Positions 1 to 10,685 of a stretch of DNA of 64,000 nucleotides are shown in pieces. The position numbers and the translations under genes are program-made. Each line of letters opens with the position of its first letter. Within the stretch, counting starts at the first letter, position 1. Under the pieces are notes generated by a model. That model did no database searches and was not told where the DNA came from. It saw only the letters and a program-made list of their open reading frames with translations. The DNA comes from Zopfochytrium polystomum (lineage: Eukaryota; Chytridiomycota; Chytridiomycetes; Chytridiales; Chytridiaceae), in the NCBI GenBank assembly GCA_025765615.1, contig JAIVFJ010000015.1:1-64000 (forward strand), read 5' to 3'.

Positions 1-515
1 AGGGTCAGGGCACAGTGAGTGCGCTCCACTCTGGATTTCTGACACTTGATTCTCTTGGATTCAGCAGCAAAGTCCTTGACAGCTAAATCCTGCACAGCAG
101 AGTACACCCTCTTCCTGTAGCGTTTGATGGCCACCTTTGTCAGCCTGTTCCACTGCCTGAACTTTGCCCAGGCGTCCTTCTGCCCGACAGGATCATCATC
201 AGGGTGGGCTTCAGCCTCCATGCGGGACAGGTCCCGCCGGCGCTTCAGCTCCTCCAAATGCTTCTCCTCGACATCAGGGCCACCTGCACCACCCCTAAAC
301 TTGGTCTTCCCAGCCACTTGGACTCCAGTGTCCACAAGCCACTTCACCACCAACTGAGATACAGAATCTGCACAGGCACGTCTGCGCTCAAAAGACCACT
401 CCTCCTGAGCTACAGCAGCGGCATTCACAGTCTTCCATGCTGAGTGAATCTCTTGTCTCAAGGGTTTCCTGGTCTCTGCAAGTATCTTCTCATACTGGAC
501 TTGTCTCAGCATCAT
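1..515 (-). CDS. Partial ORF running off the left edge, possibly retroelement-derived
   Basis: The minus strand stays open from an ATG at 515 to the window edge, about 171 codons, with no stop. An in-frame TGA lies about 100 bases upstream. The protein is hydrophilic, rich in Lys, Arg and Glu, with Trp-containing helical stretches such as DAWAKFRQWNRLTK and EEWSFERRRACADS, so it looks soluble and alpha-helical. Arg/Lys-rich helices of this kind occur between the endonuclease and reverse transcriptase of LINE elements, but no catalytic motif is visible, so this assignment is a guess. The direct repeats and AT-rich DNA next to it would fit a mobile-element neighbourhood. Confidence 0.35.
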   Translation of the reverse strand, partial: MMLRQVQYEKILAETRKPLRQEIHSAWKTVNAAAVAQEEWSFERRRACADSVSQLVVKWLVDTGVQVAGKTKFRGGAGGPDVEEKHLEELKRRRDLSRMEAEAHPDDDPVGQKDAWAKFRQWNRLTKVAIKRYRKRVYSAVQDLAVKDFAAESKRIKCQKSRVERTHCALT

Positions 516-766
516 TTGATTTTTGCTTATTCTTCGACTTCTGCTTTCTCTTCGTACAGTGCTTATTCTTCGATTTACGCTTTTCTCACTTCGATTTGGC
601 CCCCCTCAGTGCGAGGGGGGGGGCCTTACGCATTCCCACCACCCCCGAAAGGGGGGGGTTGGGCCTCATAGTTTCCGTTTGTGGTTGTTCTTCGTTGGGT
701 GTTAGTGTGGGTTTTTTCAAGGTTCGCCCTTTTTTCCCTCACGCCTGCACTCGGCGTATTCGGGCC

Positions 767-1015
767 TAGATGCAGGTCTCTAACTGTTGTTTCCACTTCA
801 TCATTGGGCCGGTGAGGGTGGATTCGATCACCAAAACAGTTGTAGTAGATAATAAATTTCTTGAGAAATTTCTTGAGGAGTTAGGATTAGGGATCACCAA
901 AACAGTTGTAGTAGATTAGATGCAGGTCTCTAACTGTTGTTTCCACTTCATCATTGGGCCGGTGAGGGTGGATTCGATCACCAAAACAGTTGTAGTAGAT
1001 AATAAATTTCTTGAG
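767..1015. repeat. 99-bp direct repeat, two copies 150 bp apart
   Basis: Positions 767-865 and 917-1015 match base for base by eye. A shorter piece, gatcaccaaaacagttgta, occurs a third time near 891. After the repeat the first copy has an extra 12 bp (aaatttcttgag) before both continue with gagttaggattaggg. The unit marks the border between GC-rich DNA on the left and the AT-rich island on the right. Confidence 0.85.
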
Positions 1016-1029
1016 GAGTTAGGATTAGG

Positions 1030-2440
1030 GATAATTTCCAAAAAAGGAAATAGTCAGGAAAGTCTGTTCGACGGGTTGCATTCGAAACAATGAAATGAAA
1101 TCAAATAAGGAAAAGCTAATGAAATGTATCATAAATTAGAAAGAAAATATTGGAAAAATATATATGAAAATTTTTTAGAAAAAAAACATATTATTTGTTT
1201 CATGTGAGGAGCTGATGAAATGTGACACAAATTAGGATGTGATATTCAGAATACGATTTTTAGTGGTGATGTAATATACATTTTAGTCGATAAATATATA
1301 TTACACACTTTGTCAAATATTTTGTGACCATAAATTAGGCTAGAAATGTTAAAAAAAAGACATTAGCTGCCGATGTAATATACATTTCAATCGATAAATA
1401 TATATTACATAATTTTAATTCAAAATATACACCATATTTATGTCACATTATTAGAAAAGAAGACAAGAAATTAGGATTAGGGATAAAAAAAAAGTCAAAT
1501 AATTAGAAAAATTAGAAAAGATTACCATAAATATGATGAAAATACTCTAAAATCTCGCGAAACAGTCCATAAAAAACTTTAATATCACTTCTAATTTAAA
1601 ACTTTTTTGACATTATATTTTTCATTACTTTTTGGACCTTATTTCTAAAATTTTATTTTCTTGACACTTATTAAAAAAAATTTCTTCCGCATCCGTTCAC
1701 AAAGACAAATGATGGTGGCTATCACATTTATTTCAGGGATGACAACTGGTTTCCTAAAGGTGTCAATAACGCATCACTTTACATTGACATTGAAGGCGAA
1801 GCTCAAATAATATTTGAAGAACAGGGTTATGATGTATATGTAGACAAAGAAATTAGATCTGTGACTGGAAATGAGCTGAGTAAATTAGAACTGGAATGGA
1901 ATACAGACAAAGTAAGGACGGACTTCAAAAAAAGAATAGAAACTGACAATGACTATGAAACTGAAGAAGGTATGAAAACGTGTGTGAATTTGATAATGGT
2001 GAACTTTGCGCAGATGGACTATCTCAGGATAGATGGAATAACAGGGATAGTTGGATTAGAATAGGATACTTTCCAACAAGATGTGCAGAAGGAGAACACA
2101 CATTTAAGGAGGAATCAAAAAAGGGCAAAGAATATAACGAAGTATAACATGAAAGTGACTGGACAAGTTTCAAGAAGGCAAATCAACGAATAGTGCGAAA
2201 GTAGAAATTTTATTGATCTGGCTAAATGAAGATAACTTTGAATTCTACACTAAAGTACAAAAAAAACAAAAGAAATGAGAATTATTTGTTCTGCATATTT
2301 CAGGTGCTATATCCAGCAGAAGGACTTACAATCTCAGAACTGACCAAAAGAATCATTCTTTTTTATTTTCTTTCAATTCAACAACACTGCCTTTGAAAAG
2401 GGTAAAAAATACAGTATCAAAGAGACCAAGTCATAATCTG
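1030..2440. other. AT-rich island unlike the rest of the window
   Basis: Base composition drops sharply from about 1,030 to 2,440, with long A/T runs. A 38-bp unit (gatgtaatatacatttnan followed by tcgataaatatatattaca) is repeated at 1268-1305 and 1372-1409. The island contains the broken primase-like frame at 1675-2270 and ends at the 3' end of the NACHT-WD40 gene. The composition and viral-type coding content suggest inserted foreign DNA, which is an inference. Confidence 0.7.
1675..2270 (+). pseudogene. D5-like primase fragment (prim-pol / PriCT-2 region), broken
   Basis: An open frame without an ATG runs from 1675 to the stop at 2064. It contains TKTNDGGYHIYFRDDNW and an IDIEGE segment, which resemble the GG.H.yF and aspartate region of archaeo-eukaryotic primases fused to D5 helicases. 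The similarity then continues in another frame from about 1980: DRWNNRDSWIRIGYF, then FKEESKKGKEYNE, and, after further frame breaks, SDWTSFKKA and a WLNEDNFEFY stretch. This order resembles the PriCT-2 helical domain that follows the primase in D5-type proteins of nucleocytoplasmic large DNA viruses, where the pattern is roughly dsWi.igy..., FSkks..yn, W.sf. At least two frameshifts and several stops show it is not functional. The helicase half is absent. It could also derive from a plasmid-like or Maverick-type element. Confidence 0.5.
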
Positions 2441-2441
2441 A

Positions 2442-5400
2442 TCAAAATTGTATGGCAGAAGAAAAGCCTGGCCCCAAAGAGAACATATTTTGGCTTGAGA
2501 GGAGCTGGAATCTACCACGAAATTCGGGTGGAAGCCAGATACAGACTTTTGTGACATTGAAGTTGAACCAAACACCATCACTTATCACAGATTCAAGAAC
2601 CTTTTCCCCACTCTGCAGTCGCTGTCCTGACAAATTACGTGCACTAAAATTGTGTGCCAGGCTTGGACCTGTGAGTGTGATATGGTTTCTGTCCACCAAA
2701 AATGCTGTTCTAAGCTTGATAAATATTCTTTTGTCATTTCTGTCCTTCAAAACAACATACTGCCCATCAGCACTAAATCCAGAAGACATTTCGAACGAAA
2801 AACCATCCAGCTTATGCAGCTTCTGGCCAGTGGAAGCATTCCAAATCCTGACTGTCTTGTCCAAACTTCCAGACACAACAAACTGCCCATCAGGACTGAA
2901 TGCTGCAGAGGTGACACGAGCAGAGTGTCCCTCCAGCTTATGCAGCTGCTGGCCAGTCGAAGCATTCCAAATCCTGACTGTCTTGTCATTACTTCCAGAC
3001 ACAACAAACTGCCCATCAGGACTGAATGCTGCAGAGTTGACTGGCCGAATGTGTCCCTCCAGCTTATGCAGCTCCTGACCAATGGATGCATTCCAAATCC
3101 TGACTGTCTTGTCATCACTTCCAGACACAAGAAACTGCCCATCAGGACTGAATGCTGCAGAATTGACAGAAGAAGTGTGTCCCTCCAGCTTATGCAGCTC
3201 CTGGCCAGTGGAAGCATTCCAAATCCTGACTGTCCAGTCGTAACTTCCAGACACAACAAACTGCCCATCAGGACTGAATGCTGCAGATTTGACAGGACCA
3301 GTGTGTCCCTCCAGCTTATGCAGCTCCTGACCAGTGGAAGCATTCCAAATCCTGACTGTCTTGTCCTCACTTCCAGACACAACAAACTGCCCATCAGGAC
3401 TGAATGCTGCAGAGTTGACATCACGAGTGTGTCCCTCCAGCTTATGCAGCTCCTGGCCAGTGGAAGCATTCCAAATCCTGACTGTCCAGTCGTAACTTCC
3501 AGACACAACAAACTGCCCATCAGGACTGAATGCTGCAGACTTGACAGGACCAGTGTGTCCCTCCAGCTTATGCAGCTCCTGACCAGTGGAAGCATTCCAA
3601 ATCCTGACTGTCTTGTCCCAACTTCCAGACACAACAAACTGCCCATCAGGACTGAATGCTGCAGAGGTGACACGAGCAGAGTGTCCCTCCAGCTTATGCA
3701 GCTCCTGGCCAGTGGAAGCATTCCAAATCCTGAATGTCTTGTCATCACTTCCAGACACAACAAACTGCCCATCAGGACTGAATGCTGCAGAGGTGACAAA
3801 ATCAGTGTGTCCCTCCAGCTTATGCAGCTCCTGACCAGTGGAAGCATTCCAAATCCTGACTGTCTTGTCCCAACTTCCAGACACAACAAACTGCCCATCA
3901 GGACTGAATGCTGCAGAATTGACAGAAGAAGTGTGTCCCTCCAGCTTATGCAGCTCCTGGCCAGTGGAAGCATTCCAAATCCTGAATGTCTTGTCATCAC
4001 TTCCAGACACAACAAACTGCCCATCAGGACTGAATGCTGCAGAGTTGACAAAATCAGTGTGTCCCTCAAGAATATTCAAACAGGAAGGCCAAGATTGTGA
4101 TTGCCCTTTTACAACTTTGGGGCATGACACACTTCCAGGCACATTCTGAACAAAAGTTTTAAAAAATTCAGAGTCACTTGGGGAGAATGGAACAGCAGTG
4201 AAGTAAACTTGCAACGCAGATGCCCTGAGTGGAATGAGAAACTTTTGCAAAATCCTTTTCATGTCTTCCATCAGGGTGTACAGTCGTTTCTTTTCAGGAA
4301 TAGTGACAAGACTCTGGAGCTTTGTCATGGCAGGAATCACCAAATGGAGTGAGTCTAGCAAGCTGCATGCTTCCAAGAAGTGATGTCCGTGTTGCACAAG
4401 AAATATTTGCAATTGAGCAAGAAGAGTCTGATCAATCTGAAGGAATTTGCTGAGGGAAGTCATGAACAAAGGAGCTGCACTCTTGACTGGATGTTTCCTC
4501 ATTTGTGCACTTGGCTGGGCTACATCTTTTGCTCTGCTAGGCATCTTGAAAAAACTGAAAATGATTCCTTTCCTTTGGCATTTGTGTCTTGTTTGGGAAA
4601 CAATTCCTCTGAAGGTTGCTTCTCTTCCACTTTAATAATCTCGCTGGTAGTTTCCACGGAGGAGTCAAAGCAATGCTCCCAGAAGTGCTTCACTGCGTAT
4701 CGGACATGCTCAGGGATTCCCTTCTTCACCTTCTCATCAAAATCAGGAATCTCAGAATGGAATTCTGAGAATGGCAGATCACACATATTAAATTTCAGGT
4801 TTTCCTCCAGTGCACTGAGGCACAGCCTTGCAAATTCAGAGTGGCTACTTTTCAGGTCAATCTGAAGAGACAACTTGCATCTTTCAGGAGTTATCAGGTA
4901 GTCTTTAACAGATTTGTGGAAAATCCTAATCTTCTTGGTGAAACCATCAAGCACAAGGATAGGATCAAGCATCCGGATGCACCTCATGACATTTTCAGGT
5001 ATCTCCTTGTCCATCAGAGAGACAATGGCTGCTGCAGTCAAAGGTTCATAGGCAAGAACAATGATGGACAACACAGCACAAAGAAGATTTTCCAAAGAAC
5101 TCGCTTTGATAGACTGAAGGATGCCCTTGAATATTCTGTCATACATCAAGTCAATGCTTCCATCCATCTTGTCACCCTCGGTAAGGTCTTTAATTTGCTC
5201 AAGAGTGATTTCTTCAGTCTCTAATTTCCGCAAATAAGTGCAAGCAGTCACAAGCCAGACAAAAATTCCAGCAGACTTTGACACCAGAATCTCAGATCCC
5301 TCATCAACAACAGATTGCTCAGCATTTGAAGACCAGAGGAAATTTCTTGTGAACTCAATCTGGTCTTGAGTGTTCTCCTCAGCCGTTGGCTCAATCGCCT

Positions 5401-7265
5401 CAAAAGGAATCTTCCCAAAGGCTTTTACAATATCTACTTCAGGGCGTCCAGTCACCAGCATCTTCACATTGACTGGAAGCAGCCTGTTCAGTTCCTGAAA
5501 GACTGCAAGAATCTCATTCCTCTTTCCAATGGCTCCACACTCATCCAGGGCATCCACAACCAGGACCACAGGTACTTTCAGCTTCCTGCTTTCAACAACC
5601 TTCTCCAATGGCTGAACAAGCAATACTTTCATCATCTCAAACACAGATCTGGACAGAATATCGGGATTGTCTTGCTTGACTTGAAGCAGAATCTCTCCAT
5701 ACTGAAGACTGAACTTTGCAAGACCAAAAACAAGAGTCAAGACCAGGTTTCGAGCACTGCTGCGACGATCGTCATCATGCTTGCAGAAGAACAAGCCACC
5801 AAGCATCCCCTGGGCCTGCAGCTCCCTGGAGACCATGGCTGCCATCACAGACTTGCCCACTCCAGCCACGCCTTTCAACCACATCACCCTGTTGGCACTG
5901 GCAGCAGAGGGATCATCTGGAGAAAGAAACTTGAACACTCTCTTGAGCAGCCACACCCTGGATCCAGAAAGCACATTCTTCAGGAGAGCCTCCCTCTCAA
6001 GATCCATGAATTCAGACAGAGGAGACAACCAGTTCTCCAATTCAGCCAAACTAGATCTGGAAAGTGAAATATCTTGGCTTGGACTTGGAGTTTTCAATTC
6101 AGCCTTACGGCGACTGTACACTTCTCTGGCTTCAGTCACAATCCTGTGAAGGTTAAAAGAAGGGCATGTGTAAGTAATAAGGCAATTTAAAAAAAAGTGT
6201 TGGCACGCACTTCATAACATCATTCTCAGGATTTGCCTTTGGCCCGTTCAGGTCTAAAATCATCTTGATTGTTTGAGACACAGATTGGAGGCCAGGACTT
6301 AAAGGGTGGGCATGAGGGTGGTCAGGAAACTTCTCGAGATCAAAGGTGCTGAAGTCCACCATGACCTTTGCCTTTTTGCCATTTGCCAAGGTCGCCTCAT
6401 CTCGGCATGAAAGAAGAACAGGAAGGATGTCATGGCCTCTTTCTTTCTTCATCTGAAGTGCAGGCTCCCACTGGATGCATTTGTCAGAGGGGAATACCAA
6501 TACAGACAACAAACTCACTTCTAACAAGCAGTTGTCAGGCTCTTTGTCAGCCTTTTGCAATCTGACCATGCTTGCATCAGAACACAAAGAAGCACAATGA
6601 GGAACAAACCTGATGAAAAAGGGGTGTTTTTGAACATTGCTTTTGCATTCCCAGTCATCTGGAATCAGCTCAATCCATTTATCTGGGAGAGTAAAGAAAA
6701 CACGCAAAAGAATTGGCCATGAGCCATTGAGGCCACGAATTGAATCAGGTTCCTCACCTTTCTTCAGTGGAAGTCTCTTATCATAGCTGTCGCCAACAGT
6801 AGCTGCCACAGTTGAGTTGCCACCAGAAGCTATGGTGGGAGCTGCAGTAGCAGCAGGAGCAGCAGGGGCACCATGGGCAGCAGGAGCAGCAGGAGCAGCC
6901 ACGACACTTGGGTTGCTTGGGTCGACATTTCCAGTGGCACTGGAGCTCACAGTGAGCACCTTGAATTTTGTGAGGTTCAATTCACACTGGAACAAAGAGA
7001 GAAACAAGAACCAAAAAAGGAAGAACCTTACTTTCCACTTGTAATTCTGAGAAAGCAGACTGGGCAGATTGTCACTGGTGTCAAGGACCATTGCATCACT
7101 GGTGGCAGAGTCCACGTACACCAACTCAATCGCAGGAGAGATCTGGAACCTTGCAGCCACAAGCTGAAGCAAGCCATCAAAACTTGTGTTGGTTGGAATG
7201 TGGATCTTCCTTCCAAGGTCATTGTAAACAAATGCCACAATCCACGCAGTTGTTTGGCTGGTCAT
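2442..7265 (-). CDS. NACHT-WD40 NLR-type protein with ten near-identical WD40 repeats
   Basis: This is a candidate STAND/NLR sensor: ligand sensing by the WD40 repeats, NTP-driven oligomerisation by NACHT. The start ATG at 7265 opens a 78-codon exon with a PB1- or ubiquitin-like fold pattern. A 45-nt in-frame segment (7031-6987, GTAAGG...CAG) is probably an intron, and a clear intron lies at 6210-6144. An Ala/Pro-rich linker and a domain containing HDILPVLLSC and MVDFSTFD follow. NACHT (4,520-6,143) has the Walker A motif GVAGVGKS and Walker B motif VVLVVDALDECG. The C-terminus (2,442-4,544) has ten 42-aa repeats of the LEGH...SAAFSPDGQFVVSGS...IWNASTGQ type and one degenerate repeat. The NACHT frame stops at 4520 while the WD40 frame is open from 4544, so a frameshift or an unrecognised short intron separates them. 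The architecture matches HET-E/HNWD-like fungal NLRs. Confidence 0.85.
2790..4070 (-). repeat. Ten tandem 126-bp WD40-coding repeats
   Basis: The repeats are almost identical in DNA as well as protein. They differ mainly in the residues after LEGH (TDF, TSS, SAR, TGP, TRD, IRP) and in the residue after SGS (D, W, Y, E, N, L). Such DNA identity implies recent amplification or concerted evolution, and it creates long meaningless ORFs in the other frames of this stretch. Confidence 0.9.
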
Positions 7266-9640
7266 TCTCCTACAAAAGCACAATCGGTGATGGGATCTGC
7301 AACGAAGATTTGAATGTTAGATTTGGTGAAATTAAAAATGTTTGAGAAAGAGCTTTTGAAGGGAGACTGTCGTAGAGGCAGAGGGATTCCAGAAGCACTC
7401 AGTGTTAGTTTAGAAGGAGTGGGCTGGTCAGTTTGCAGAACCTGATTAGTGCAAGAAAAAGAGAAAGAAAAGAGCAAATGGGGATGCAGCTGCGGGGATT
7501 GAGCCTGAGATGTTCATTTGATTGGGTGTTCAAGAGTTTATAGGACAGCACATGAATCAATTAAAGATGATTGTTGATTATCACATTTGCACCCCGCCCC
7601 AAGATTGCTCACCACTGTTGATCCTTGTCAATGAGGAACAAATCTTGATTCTTGCAGAGAGAGGGGATGCTGTTTGTTGGAAGGGGTGTGGTACAGTCAT
7701 CTGGTTAGTGGTGTTGACTGGACAGAGGTTTGCTTGCTCACTGTGTCGTTGTTGCATTGAAGTTGCCATCCATCTGAGCATCGATGCGTTGGGGGTGGTC
7801 TGGTGATCATGCAGGGAGAGAGAGTCGAAGGGCGGGCTGTGTGGGTGGATGAATGGATGGACTGCAAGTCGTTTGTCTCTCGGTGGTTGGTTGTGCGCAA
7901 AATTTCGTACTGTGCCTAATCCGAACTGATAAAGACGTCGACCGATCCATCTGAGCGATGTGTCCACGGTGCTGGCAAGCCTGTAAAAGAAGGGAGGCGG
8001 GGCGGACGGAAGGCGATCGCATGGCTGGATGGATGGATGGATGGATGGATCTGGGCGAGGGACGGAGGGGGGCTGCGTTCGGATCGATCTCGACTCTCCA
8101 CTCACCTTGTCGACGAAAATCTTTTTTTTTTTTTTTTTCTTCTGTCTTTTTCTCCTTTTTTTATCCAACCAGACGCAGAACACACACACCCTCACACACA
8201 CTTTATGCAAGGAGCTCTCTCTCGTTGTCCGGCTTTCACTCAGCGTCACTGCGCGGGCTGCCGCCCGATCGGCATCCTACTCAGGGACAGGCCGCGCCTG
8301 CGCCGCTTGCCGCTTGCCCGGCGGCCCCCGTCGGCGGCGGCGGCGGCGGCGGCGTGCGGACAATGGAACGTCGCTTGCTGCTTGCTGTTCGCCATGCATT
8401 CGCATTTTTCCCAGAGCCAAACCGCCGTTGCCGAACCAACGGTGCCAACTAAAGGGTGGCAGGACCAGCGCCAGGCACCCCCCACTCGCCTTCATCTGTT
8501 ACTGTGATGGGGGCCTCCAGCCTGCGCTCTGTGGCAGGCCGTTTTTGGCGTCCAGCTCGGCCCATGGCGCAGCTGCGCGGGGACAGGTGCTTATGGTTCG
8601 AGAGAAAGGAGCGTATCGAATCCAACGCCGCCTGGCGTTGCACGGCGGGAGAGACGACTATTGCTTGTTATTATGACGGACTGGGGAACGTGAGATGCAG
8701 GGCGAGCGGATCTTGCTACTCTTTGGTTCACGGCCGCATGGGGAAACTACCCCGGTGGCTGAGCTTCATCGTTCGACGGGTTCTCCCCATGCCCTGCCCT
8801 GCCCATCCTGTCGCAATCAGGGTCTCTGACGCGGCACCAGCGATGCGAATTGCATAAAGCAGACCCAACGAATCTCTTCCTCGCCCGCCGAGCCGGTAGT
8901 CTTGCATCTTCACCAGCCCCCCGCCCTCCCACTTCCCAAGCTTCCTCAGCGCATTTTCTCTCGGTTCCGCGCACTTTTGATTTGCCGGTGGCCATAGAAC
9001 TCTTCCTCACACCACCAGGTTTCTCCAGCGCCTAGTCACAGTCACAACGCGCAGGATACCCCCACTTTGCAACGACCTTGCGGCAAGCTCGCCCTTTTTT
9101 TTTCTTTTTTGACTCCGAGCTCAACGGGGGTTACTGCTGACGTTTGCGCTTGCCGCGAATAGCGCGCACTTGGGGATGAGGAAGAGCCGCAATCAAGGAG
9201 ATATGTAATATTCATAAATAACGAAAGCGTTAAAGCCAGCGCAGGTTGATTTTCCGCCCAGCTCGAGTCATTGTCACACACAAAGCAAACGCCAACATTT
9301 TAAATATAAATAAAAGTTTTCAGTCCATAGCGCGGGCATCTTGCGTGCTGTCCCAAACGAGCAAGGACGAATGTGCGTGCAACAACGGCTTCGGCCTCTG
9401 AAAAAAAAAAAAAAAAAGCAAATAGTGATGAACCAAAAATATGCATGTATTAATATCTGACCAACTCCTTCCTATCGCAGAGAAGATCCCGAAGGGTGAA
9501 GGAAGAGGGTGAAGCAGAAATGATAGTGGGCTAAGGATATGTATTTCTCTCTCCCTCCCAGCGGGCACCCCACGTCAGTATGGAGTGCGCCAACCGGTGC
9601 CCAGTGCGAAGCCCCGGGAGAGAGAGAGAAGAGAGAGGAA
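7266..9640. other. Intergenic stretch with no supported gene
   Basis: I see only short ORFs without recognisable domains. The stretch holds an (ATGG)n microsatellite at 8026-8050, a poly-T run near 8121, CA-rich runs near 8176-8200, a GGC-repeat run near 8332-8354 and an A-run near 9402. It should include the NLR gene's promoter and the end of the downstream retroelement. Confidence 0.5.
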
Positions 9641-9648
9641 AGAGATGG

Positions 9649-10685
9649 TCAGTGGACATCGAGTTGTAGGTGGGCAAGTGTAGGTTGGTTCTGAATGTAG
9701 AGTTTCCATGCGGAGGAGGACCAACGCCCGCGTTGCATGATGTAAGACGCTGGGTGCCCTTGCTCGGCGAGGAATGTCGCGCCACCAGAGCGGAAAGACT
9801 TGCCGGTGAAAGTGGGTCCGAGAGTGGATTGGAGGACAGATAGGAACCATGACTTGGTGGGGATCGAGCCGTCGCATCGTAGGAAGAGGGCGGGGTTGTC
9901 GGAAGGTGGGCGGTGTTGGATATTGCGTTGAAGTCGGATGATAGGATCTGTGCTGAGATCGTTGGTGGAGTTGAATGGAAGAAAGACCATTTGTCCTTGT
10001 CCAAACCGGTCCACTTTGGTGTAAGGGAGATGGTAGGTGAGTCCGAGAGCGGTGATATTGACTGAGTCCAGTCGGATTCTGCGATGGGATGGGACCTGGT
10101 CATGCGTGTCAAGTAGTTCAGCAAGGCGATGGAGTGCAGAGAAGGCTATGATCGCGAGAGCGAGGATGAGCGGTCTGTGTGGGTCGGTACGCAGCAGCAA
10201 GTTTGCAAGGTGGTGCAGGTCAGAGGTGGTGATGGGTACTGTGGGCAGGGGGGAAATGGAATTGCTGTCGGACTTTCGGCTGCTGTTCGTTTTCTAATTC
10301 CAGCAAGGGCGCGGACCACACGTGGGTGGGAGCGGACCTCAGGCCAATGTGTACCACCAAGTAAAGTGCCAACGCCAGAGATGTAAGTTCGGATCGTAGA
10401 GTAGCTGTAACCTTGGGAAAATAGGTGGGCTGCAAACAGTGCAACTCGCTCTGGTGTAATGGTGTTGTCAAAGTTGGATAGGTTCGAAAAGGAGTGCCAG
10501 TGCCCTGCTGCAACAGCGTACTGAGCATGCGTGGTCGGTTCAATTGAGTCCAGAATGAGTGAATCTAGCAGAGCAGGAAGTTGTGGGTGAACAGTTGTGG
10601 GCGCGTTTGGGTGGGGGCGTGCAGGTGGTGGGGCTGGCATCTGCTGGCGTTGGGCGCAACGCGCACGTACGTTAAGTGTAGACAT
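9649..10685 (-). CDS. Tyrosine recombinase of the DIRS/Ngaro element, one frameshift
   Basis: The N-terminal SAM-like part (from ATG 10685, ORF to 10146) contains TPERVALFAAHLFSQGYS and a TIRTYISGVGTLL segment. The catalytic part continues in another frame to 9649, with ALHRLAELL (first Arg), SFRSGGATFLAEQGH (second Arg box), QRGRWSSSAW and the Tyr in WKLYIQ. The frame change falls in a run of six G at 10248-10253, so a single-base error or a recent indel explains it. The box that reads GHSFR in many relatives is GKSFR here. The start overlaps the end of the RT ORF by 14 bp, as expected for a compact polycistronic element. Its role is integration of the circular DNA intermediate. Confidence 0.8.

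Noticed and set aside
767..1015. CRISPR-like array
   Set aside because: Only two long copies with one spacer-like gap; the setting is eukaryotic.
2652..4100. Long plus-strand (482 codons) and alternate minus-strand (440 codons) ORFs across the WD40 repeats
   Set aside because: They arise because the 126-bp repeat lacks stops in several frames; only the frame with WD40 signatures is meaningful.
8021..8452. Plus-strand ORFs starting in the ATGG repeat
   Set aside because: They are created by the microsatellite and T-run and have no recognisable domain.
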